A DNA stretch of 64,000 nucleotides, taken from assembly GCA_009929485.1 (NCBI GenBank), contig SAAJ01000008.1, positions 1 through 64,000 on the forward strand, written 5' to 3'. Shown here in pieces: positions 58,185 to 64,000 of the stretch. The translations under genes were made by a program, and so were the position numbers. The notes beneath the pieces were generated by a model. That model had not been told where the DNA came from. It made no database searches and worked only from the letters and a program-made list of their open reading frames with translations. Every line of letters begins with the position of its first letter. Within the stretch, counting starts at the first letter, position 1. The DNA comes from Negativicutes bacterium (GTDB taxonomy: Bacteria > Bacillota > Negativicutes > Anaeromusales > Anaeromusaceae).

Positions 58185-59242
58185 ATCCCGATCTTCTCCT
58201 GGGGCTCTTCTTGCAGCCAGTCGGAGAGCTTGGCCGGATTTTCACCGGCGTCCAGGCGGTCTTGCAGCCGCTGTACAGCGCCGGAAACCTGGCGGGCTTG
58301 CAGAGTGAGGGATTCCAAGGGGCGAATGAATTGATTCGCCAAATGGTGAATGCAAAAGAGAGTTAAAATTTGTGCGAAACACGTTAAAAAGAGGTAGCGC
58401 AGCAAGAGCTCGCGCAATGGTTCGTCAAGATAGCTGCGCGGCAAGGTAATGACCAAGGTCCAGCCTGTGCTGGGAAGCTTTCCGAAATAGGCTAAGCGAT
58501 CTTCATTTTGGAAGGAATATTCCAGAAAGCCTTCGCTTTTTCGCAGCAGGTCGCTGCGCATTTGCGGCGGCAGCGAACGCAGCGGTTCCGCTTGATTGAT
58601 GTCCAGCGACTGCAAACTGGGGTCAGGGTGGGCCAGAATGATACCGCGCTGATCCAGCAAAAACGCATAGCCGCCGTCAAAAGGCTGGATATGACGAATA
58701 TATTCCAAGAAGCGAGACAGCGGCACATCTTGGCTGAGGACGCCGGCCAGCTCTTGGTTATCAAGGCGGACCTGCTTGGCGATGGAGATAGTGTATTGAT
58801 TGGTTACTAAATCCATATAAGGTTCAATGAAGACCCTGTCGGAGGATAAAAGCGCTTGGCGATACCAGGGGCGCTTTCGGGGATCGTAGCCAGATGGAGG
58901 CTGCCAGTGGGAGCCGTCAACAACCTCGCCGTTTTCCGTGCCGAAATAGAGATCGCTAATATCACTGTCAAGGCTCATTTGACGCGCCAATAATGGTTGC
59001 AAGGTTTCCGGCGAACGCGGGAGAAGCGGCAGCAAGCTGGCGGTTTGTTCCAAGGAAATCGCTTTGCGCTGCAGCCAGAAATCAAGGCGAGCTACTTCTT
59101 CTTGGGTAATGGCATTGCTTTCCTTTTGCAGGTGCAGCAGCAATTGTTGGCGGGCAAACTGATATTCCACCAAACTGGCCAACACTAAACTGGTTGTAAG
59201 AAGCAGCGAAAATAGGAGGGTTAGCTTGATGCGAATGCCCAT
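58166..59242 (-). CDS. dCache sensor protein, sensor half of a split kinase
   Basis: 358 residues. TM1 ~8-28, periplasmic dCache ~30-275 with W-x-P-P-x-G-Y-D-P-R-K-R-P-W-Y and D-G-G-Y-A-F-L-L-D, TM2 ~280-305, then R-P-L-E-S-L-T-L-Q-A-R, the first helix of a HAMP domain, and a short tail. No kinase or methyl-accepting region follows. The upstream gene on the same strand starts with the second HAMP helix and continues as a kinase. GGAGGA for this gene lies in the kinase's last codons and only one base separates them. The C-terminal five residues come from a family D repeat. Confidence 0.82.
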   Translation of the reverse strand: MGIRIKLTLLFSLLLTTSLVLASLVEYQFARQQLLLHLQKESNAITQEEVARLDFWLQRKAISLEQTASLLPLLPRSPETLQPLLARQMSLDSDISDLYFGTENGEVVDGSHWQPPSGYDPRKRPWYRQALLSSDRVFIEPYMDLVTNQYTISIAKQVRLDNQELAGVLSQDVPLSRFLEYIRHIQPFDGGYAFLLDQRGIILAHPDPSLQSLDINQAEPLRSLPPQMRSDLLRKSEGFLEYSFQNEDRLAYFGKLPSTGWTLVITLPRSYLDEPLRELLLRYLFLTCFAQILTLFCIHHLANQFIRPLESLTLQARQVSGAVQRLQDRLDAGENPAKLSDWLQEEPQEKIGIKQESR

Positions 59243-59243
59243 G

Positions 59244-60623
59244 TTAGCTTCCTCCTTGCAGCGGCGTCACTGGCGCTGCTTCTTCTTTTAAGGGGAAGGA
59301 GAAAAGAAAGCGCGCGCCTTGCCCTGGTTCACTTTGGCAGGTAACACTGCCGCGAAAGCTTTTGGTTGTTAAAGAATATAAGATATACAGGCCTAAGCCG
59401 GTGCCTCCTTGGCCGCGTTTCGTGGTGAAGAAAGGATCGAAAATTTTAGCCAGCACCTCTGGGGTCATGCCGACGCCGTTGTCGCTGTAGATGAGTTCCA
59501 GCGATGTTTCGGCGGGGCGGACTTCTAGGGTTAGTTCGCCTGTCTGCTTATTTGGAAAAGCATGCTGCAGGGAGTTGCGGATCAGGTTGGTGATAATCTG
59601 GGAAAAGGCGGTGGGGGGGCCGAAGAGCTGCACGTGATCCGGGCAAGAGATAGACAGGTGATGCGGCGTGTAGTTCAATTCGTTTTCCAGGCTGTGGGCG
59701 ATGGCGTAGAGGTATTGCTTGACATCAAACCACTGAGAAGCGCTGCTGTTTTCCACATCCACCGTGCGAAACCGGCGTACTAAATCGGCGCTGCGTCCCA
59801 GATTGTCTTCTAAAAGCTGCAGACTTTGCGCCAACAATTCCATGTGGCCCTGCAACTGTTGGCGGCTGACGGCGGGCGCATTCAGAAATTCCTGCGTTTC
59901 CTGCAGTACTTGCTGGGCATGGGACGACGCGGTAATGCTGATGCCCAGGGGCGTGTTGAGCTCGTGGGCGATGCCGCTGACCAAAATGCCTAAAGCGGCC
60001 TGCTTTTCCGCCTGCAGTACATGTTCTTGGGCGCTGCGCAGCTGTTCCAGCGTTTGCGTGAGTTGTTGGTTGCTTTGCGCCAGTGCCTGCGTGCGCTCCT
60101 GGACTTTGCTTTCTAATTGTTCATTGGCTTCGCGCAGCTGCCGCTCGGCGTTTTTGCGGTACTGGATATTAGACAGCGAGCCGACCATGCGCAAAGGGCG
60201 GCAGCCATCTTCTGTGCGCAAGCTGTCTCCTTTGAGAAGACGCCAAGAGGGGCCTTCGGCGGTAGCAACACGAAATTCAGCCCGCAGCAAAGGATATTTT
60301 CCCTTGAGATGCCGGCGAATCAATAAGGAAAGCTGTTTGCGGTCCTCAGGCATGACCTGCTGCAGGCAATGACGCAGGGGGAGAAGCTTGTCCGTCTGTT
60401 CCAATCCCAGCAGATGCTGCGCCCGACAGGACAGAAAAACAAGACCTGTGGGGATGTCCCAGTCCCACAGGCCGTCGCTGCTGCCCTCCAGCGCCAACTG
60501 CCAGCGCTCTTCGCTAAGTTTTAGGTTTTGGTTGACCTGCTGCAGGCGGCTGATGACGCTGGTAATACCGGACAACATGACTTGGTGGGCTTCCGCCAAT
60601 TGGCCAATTTCGTCCTTGGACAT
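59244..60623 (-). CDS. PAS histidine kinase without membrane domain, kinase half of a split sensor
   Basis: 459 residues. Residues 1-~20 (S-K-D-E-I-G-Q-L-A-E-A-H-Q-x-M-L) match the second half of a HAMP domain. A PAS domain follows at ~35-160, a coiled coil at ~165-215, then H-box I-A-H-E-L-N-T-P-L-G (~222), N-L-I-R-N-S-L-Q-H-A, D-N-G-V-G-M and G-G-T-G-L-G-L-Y-I. No membrane segment. The partner sensor gene follows one base after its stop, so the two halves are probably made together. No response regulator is adjacent. Confidence 0.85.
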   Translation of the reverse strand: MSKDEIGQLAEAHQVMLSGITSVISRLQQVNQNLKLSEERWQLALEGSSDGLWDWDIPTGLVFLSCRAQHLLGLEQTDKLLPLRHCLQQVMPEDRKQLSLLIRRHLKGKYPLLRAEFRVATAEGPSWRLLKGDSLRTEDGCRPLRMVGSLSNIQYRKNAERQLREANEQLESKVQERTQALAQSNQQLTQTLEQLRSAQEHVLQAEKQAALGILVSGIAHELNTPLGISITASSHAQQVLQETQEFLNAPAVSRQQLQGHMELLAQSLQLLEDNLGRSADLVRRFRTVDVENSSASQWFDVKQYLYAIAHSLENELNYTPHHLSISCPDHVQLFGPPTAFSQIITNLIRNSLQHAFPNKQTGELTLEVRPAETSLELIYSDNGVGMTPEVLAKIFDPFFTTKRGQGGTGLGLYILYSLTTKSFRGSVTCQSEPGQGARFLFSFPLKEEAAPVTPLQGGS

Positions 60624-60667
60624 GCTGCCTCACGCCTTTCTCTGCTAGAGATACGGGGAATGAGAAC

Positions 60668-60768
60668 GAGGTTTTGAACAGGAGTCGCGATGAGTCACGG
60701 GAGGGTACGTAGGAGGGTTTCGGGGTACGATATTTTTAACAGGAGTATAGGGAGTAGAGTGAGGGCCC
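60668..60768 (+). repeat. Family D repeat cluster
   Basis: GAACAGGAGTCGCGATGAG...GGAGGGTACG and AACAGGAGTATAGGGAG...GAGGGCCCG, upstream of the kinase gene. Confidence 0.7.
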
Positions 60769-60805
60769 GAATGAGGAAAAACCAAATTTATGAGGAACCG
60801 ATGCT

Positions 60806-60954
60806 GTAATGAACGCTCGGCCAAAACAAGGAGTTTTTTTGGCGGACGAGAAAGAAAACGCAGGAATAGCGGCGCTCTTCCGAGGCTTTCTGACAACGTC
60901 CAGCGGAAAAAGAACTGTTTTGGCGTGAGATGTGAGTACAACAGCGGTTCCTTT
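60806..60954 (+). repeat. Family B repeat
   Basis: Full copy with GCAGGAATAGCGGCGCTCTTC and GGCTTTCTGAC. It contains an uninterrupted 39-codon frame from ATG 60809 whose core is AGIAALFRGFLT. It ends at the mgtC-family stop codon. Confidence 0.75.
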
Positions 60955-61621
60955 ACTCAGCTAGTTGCGCTTCGGTAATGCCTTCGAGCTGGCTTAAATC
61001 TTTAAGAGCGGTTTTGGTAACAGACGGATCCGGCGATTTGATGGCGACAAAAAAGGTGGTATGGCCTTTGTCGCCTTTTTCCAGGCGCATATCCGTGACA
61101 GTCAAGCCGGCGCTGCTGAGGCAGGAAGCCACTTTGCCGATTTGCCCTGGTTTGTCCAAAGAATGAATGACCAGCACGGCTTCGCTCGGCCCTGTGGCGC
61201 GATGGGATTCAACGCGGTACAGCCAAGTCAAGGTCACCACAGATAGGACGGTAGTGACAATGGCGCCCAAGTAGTAGCCGCTGCCTACCGCCAGGCCGAC
61301 GCAGGCTACCACCCAGAGACTGGCGGCGGTTGTCAGGCCTTTGATGGTGGCGCCTTCCTTCATGATGGTGCCGGCGCCAAGAAAGCCGATGCCGCTGACT
61401 ACCTGCGCGGCTAGGCGGGCGGGATCGGCATTGGTTTTGCCTTCGACGCCGCCGTAAAGATTCATAGATAAAATCATAATCAAGCAAGAGCCCAGCGCTA
61501 CAAGAATGTGCGTGCGCAGACCGGCTGCTTTATGGAAGTAGCTGCGCTCGTAGCCGATGACACCGGCCAGAACCAAAGAGAGAACCAAACGCAGCGTGGC
61601 GGTTAAGTCGTCAATAATCAC
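60953..61621 (-). CDS. MgtC/SapB-family membrane protein with ACT-like domain
   Basis: 222 residues from a GTG at 61621 that overlaps the phoU stop (GTGA); AAAGGAGG lies 10 bases before. Four to five N-terminal helices with G-Y-E-R, A-G-L-R-T-H and S-G-I-G-F-L-G-A-G-T-I, the MgtC hallmarks, then an ACT-like regulatory domain at ~145-220. MgtC proteins affect ATP synthase, magnesium and phosphate balance. Coupling to phoU supports a phosphate-homeostasis role. Confidence 0.9.
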   Translation of the reverse strand: MIIDDLTATLRLVLSLVLAGVIGYERSYFHKAAGLRTHILVALGSCLIMILSMNLYGGVEGKTNADPARLAAQVVSGIGFLGAGTIMKEGATIKGLTTAASLWVVACVGLAVGSGYYLGAIVTTVLSVVTLTWLYRVESHRATGPSEAVLVIHSLDKPGQIGKVASCLSSAGLTVTDMRLEKGDKGHTTFFVAIKSPDPSVTKTALKDLSQLEGITEAQLAE

Positions 61622-62280
61622 GAGCCGGAAGCCTCCTTTTGAAAGCGCTGACCGCAAGCGGCGTAGTGGAGCCATTCGGCAATATTGGTAGTGCGGTCGG
61701 CGACGCGTTCGATGAAGCGAACGACGATTTGCAGATCGATGGCTGCTTCCAGTGTCCAGGGATGGACCATGGCGGCCATAATGATTTCCTTGTAGATGTC
61801 GCGACACAGCTGGTCGACAATATTATCTTTTTCGTGCAGGGCGGAAACTAAAAGAAGTTCGGCATCCGCTTGCCCGTAGGCTTGCATGATGTCTTGGAGC
61901 ATGGACAAAGCGTGCTCCATCATCAAACGAATCAAGGTGAGCACATTTTCAAAAGGCGCCATGTCGTAGCAGCAAAAACGCCGACGCACCATTTTAGCGA
62001 TGTTGTTGGCATAGTCGCCCAAGCGTTCCAGCTCGGCGATGATTTTGACGCTGGCGACGGCGCGAGACACTTCAGACGGCGAGGGGTGCTCGTTCAGCCA
62101 AGCGATGCAGGCTTCGTCGAGACGAATCGAGGTGCGGTCAATTTCTTTTTCTTTTTCCCGAACCTCTTGGGCGAGAGTGGTATCAAGGGTAAGCAGCGCA
62201 GTCAAGGCGTCGCGCAATGCAGTATGTACCATATTGTGAAGTTGGCAAACGTCTGCCGTAAGTTGGAGTTGGTCGGTCAT
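61618..62280 (-). CDS. phoU: PhoU-family phosphate regulator
   Basis: 220 residues from the ATG at 62280 (AAAAAGGAGG in front). Two PhoU three-helix bundles with the metal-binding patterns E-K-E-I-D and E-R-L-G-D-Y-A in the first, and E-K-D-N-I-V-D and E-R-V-A-D-R-T-T-N in the second. PhoU restrains phosphate uptake and PhoR signalling. No pst genes are seen; the next gene is MgtC-like and alkaline phosphatase is upstream. Confidence 0.9.
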   Translation of the reverse strand: MTDQLQLTADVCQLHNMVHTALRDALTALLTLDTTLAQEVREKEKEIDRTSIRLDEACIAWLNEHPSPSEVSRAVASVKIIAELERLGDYANNIAKMVRRRFCCYDMAPFENVLTLIRLMMEHALSMLQDIMQAYGQADAELLLVSALHEKDNIVDQLCRDIYKEIIMAAMVHPWTLEAAIDLQIVVRFIERVADRTTNIAEWLHYAACGQRFQKEASGS

Positions 62281-62352
62281 GGCGCGGGCCTCCTTTTTAT
62301 TTTCTTTATTCTTTAGTTCGACACAGGAGGCAGGCATCCTGCCTGAAAAGAC

Positions 62353-62391
62353 AAAAGACGCCTGCGTCTTGGAAGACAGCAGCGTCTTTTT
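62353..62391. terminator. Terminator between alkaline phosphatase and phoU
   Basis: AAAAGACGC...GCGTCTTTTT with an inner GTCTTGGAAGAC stem. It separates the two minus-strand genes. Confidence 0.75.
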
Positions 62392-62404
62392 GAGTGGGAG
62401 AAGA

Positions 62405-62500
62405 TAGAGGATCGAACAAGAGTCGCGATGAGAATCGGAGGGTACGCAGGAGTAGCACGATGATGGAACAGGAGTATAGGGAGTAGAGTGAGGGTGCGCT
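62405..62500 (+). repeat. Family D repeat cluster
   Basis: GAACAAGAGTCGCGATGAG...GGAGGGTACG and GAACAGGAGTATAGGGAG...GAGGGTGCG. Confidence 0.7.
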
Positions 62501-62539
62501 GGAGCAGTATAATGATTGTTTTTTGTGCTTCTGTTAATT

Positions 62540-62636
62540 CATATACCGTAATCCTCATACGGCCCCTCTGGTTCTCCGGTTCTCATGTTCAATCTCTTAC
62601 GTAGCCCTCCATTTACTCCCTCGACTCCTGTTGAAT
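62540..62636 (-). repeat. Family D repeat cluster, minus orientation
   Basis: GTAATCCTCA...CTGGTTCTCC and GTAGCCCTCCATTTACTCCC...GACTCCTGTT, ending one base before the phosphatase gene's stop. It faces the plus cluster at 62405. Confidence 0.7.
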
Positions 62637-62637
62637 T

Positions 62638-64000
62638 TTAAAACCCTTGCTTCGTGAGAATTTCCGCAGCCTGGCGGCTGACATAGGTGCGGCCGGTGTT
62701 AGGCGCATAGACGGTGATGCCGTCAAGCTGGTAGGTTTTGTCGCCGTAAAGCAGCAAGTCGGTGCTGCAGGGCAGTCTGGCTTCCTTGGCGCCGCGGCGG
62801 ACGACCAAAGTGGGATCGGCCAGTTCGTTGGTTTCTAGAGAAATCGCAGCGCCTAAGGGGGCAAAGAGAGACGTGGCTTCTACATAGAGGCGCTGATCGA
62901 CTTCATCCAGGTTGAAACCCATGCTTTCGGCGCATAACGTGGCCAGGCGGGTGTTTTCGATAAGGCCGCTGGGCTTGTTGGGGCCGTAGGCGTAGAGCAT
63001 GACATCCTCGCCGGTATGGCCGGTTGTGGTCCAGGCCAGGATGGAGCGTTCGCTGAGAAGGTGTCCTAGCACCGTATTGAAACGGATGCCAGGGGCCTGT
63101 TGCAGGCGGTTGATTTCTTCGTCGCTCAAATCATCCACGCCGTAGTAGCGTTGAATGTATTCGCGCAAGGAGGCGGCGGAACGATCACCGTTAAGCAGAG
63201 TTGCGATTCCTTCGGCGGTCAGCGTAGCGCGACGCAACGGGGCGATGAGATTTTCATAGGGCATGTGATCATAGGTTTTGTCGCTTTTCTTGCTGCCGAT
63301 AGCCAGGCCGCCGTTGCTGTGGTCGGCAAAGCAGAGAACCAGGGTCTGGCCGTCTTTTTTGGCAAAGTCCAGTGCCGTGCGGATCGCGTTGGCATAGGCG
63401 ACGGAGTCGCTGATGACGCCGATGGGATCATTGGCATGCGAGGCCCAGTCTACCTTGCTGGCTTCCACGAAAAGGAAAAAGCCTTTCGGGTTTTGGGACA
63501 GCGTTTCAATGGCTTTGGCGGTCATTTCCGCTAAGGAAGGCTGTTCCGGATGCAAGGTCGTGCGGTCCATGTCGTAGTCTAAATCATTCGATGCAAAAAG
63601 ACCCCAAAGGCGAGGGCTTTTGGCAGCTTGCATTTCTTTGCCGGTGGCAGCAATGGCGTAGCCGCGCTGTTTCAGCACGTTGTATAAATTAACGCCGTCT
63701 TTGCGGCTGCCGCCGGCGTTTTGGGGCAGCAAATACTGGCTGCCGCCGGAAAGGACAACGTCAATATCTAAATAAACTTGCTGTTTGCCGATTTCTTCAT
63801 AGTTGCTGCGATCCGGCCAGTGCGCTGAAAAGGCGGCCGGACTGGCGTGCTGGATGTTGGAGGTGGCTACAAGGCCGACGGCTTTGCCTTGCAGCTTGGC
63901 GCCTTCCAAAACAGTGGCTACTGGTTTATGCTGCCGGGCTAGCGGCGTCGCTTCTACGCCGGGGATGGTGCTCTTGGGAGGCAGGACGCTGATAAATTTG
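62638..64000 (-). CDS. Alkaline phosphatase, N-terminus beyond the window
   Basis: At least 454 codons are open to the right edge. Alkaline-phosphatase motifs: G-L-V-A-T-S near the start, F-L-F-V-E-A-S-K-V-D-W-A-S-H-A-N-D (metal site), F-A-D-H-S-N-G-G and T-G-H-T-G-E-D-V near the C-terminus. The segment with the nucleophile Ser (D-S-A-A-T) should be just outside the window. The C-terminal ~100 residues resemble an extra domain ending R-T-Y-V-S-R-Q-A-A-E-I-L. Export is expected but the signal peptide is not visible. Confidence 0.9.
   Translation of the reverse strand, partial: KFISVLPPKSTIPGVEATPLARQHKPVATVLEGAKLQGKAVGLVATSNIQHASPAAFSAHWPDRSNYEEIGKQQVYLDIDVVLSGGSQYLLPQNAGGSRKDGVNLYNVLKQRGYAIAATGKEMQAAKSPRLWGLFASNDLDYDMDRTTLHPEQPSLAEMTAKAIETLSQNPKGFFLFVEASKVDWASHANDPIGVISDSVAYANAIRTALDFAKKDGQTLVLCFADHSNGGLAIGSKKSDKTYDHMPYENLIAPLRRATLTAEGIATLLNGDRSAASLREYIQRYYGVDDLSDEEINRLQQAPGIRFNTVLGHLLSERSILAWTTTGHTGEDVMLYAYGPNKPSGLIENTRLATLCAESMGFNLDEVDQRLYVEATSLFAPLGAAISLETNELADPTLVVRRGAKEARLPCSTDLLLYGDKTYQLDGITVYAPNTGRTYVSRQAAEILTKQGF

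Noticed and set aside
57930-62636. Purine-rich repeats as a CRISPR array
   Set aside because: Units differ in length and sequence, have no regular unique spacers and occur in both orientations; no cas genes are present.

Overview
The window looks like a chromosome segment of a diderm Firmicute (Negativicutes, Sporomusaceae/Anaeromusa-like); this is inference from content. Two autotransporters and a CheA-like/dCache signalling set imply an outer membrane. Strong AGGAGG ribosome sites, an S-box (SAM-I) riboswitch, a Bce-type two-component/ABC module and many U-tract terminators are Firmicute features. No rRNA, tRNA, CRISPR array, integrase or transposase was seen. The window cuts a V4R-domain gene at the left edge and an alkaline phosphatase gene at the right edge.

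Layout. 1-5.3 kb: V4R tail, a 49-residue membrane peptide behind a Pho-box-like site, an FHA-winged-helix regulator, a two-gene envelope unit and an AbrB-family permease. 5.7-10.1 kb: bceRSAB-like antimicrobial peptide sensing/detoxification operon. 10.3-18.7 kb: signalling block with a CheA-like kinase carrying a CheX-like tail, CheY, a CheX-like phosphatase, a periplasmic protein, then a dCache-HAMP gene and a GGDEF-EAL gene that look like two pieces of one broken gene. 18.7-25.3 kb: YitT permease, YheO-type regulator, a RelE-like/UvrD helicase coupled to a coiled-coil protein, amidohydrolase. 25.3-29.3 kb: a DUF559 nuclease between two REPIN-like repeats, then tetR-emrA-emrB. 30-38.3 kb: DcuC, MtnK, divergent abgT/M20 peptidase, methyltransferase, exported protein, DapA-family enzyme. 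38.7-45.9 kb: VOC protein, subtilisin autotransporter, exported adenosine deaminase and a second autotransporter whose passenger resembles an ADP-ribosyltransferase fold. 45.9-54 kb: DUF188 protein, HMA-like mini-protein behind a leader terminator, MarR/GNAT pair, aminotransferase, a very large repeat-bearing flagellin, a second M20 peptidase. 54-57.9 kb: SAM-riboswitch operon for homocysteine/methionine synthesis. 58-64 kb: a histidine kinase whose sensor and kinase halves are separate genes in swapped order, MgtC, PhoU and alkaline phosphatase.

The intergenic space is unusually dense in dispersed repeats. At least six families (A-F below) fill most gaps longer than 200 bases and usually sit right after stop codons, sometimes supplying the last codons of the gene. 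Family A is a REPIN-like pair of inverted modules and brackets the DUF559 gene. Family C joins a terminator hairpin of changing sequence to a constant tail. These, the helicase fusion, the ART-like autotransporter passenger and the split kinase are the best leads. All functional calls come from reading motifs by eye; no database search was run.
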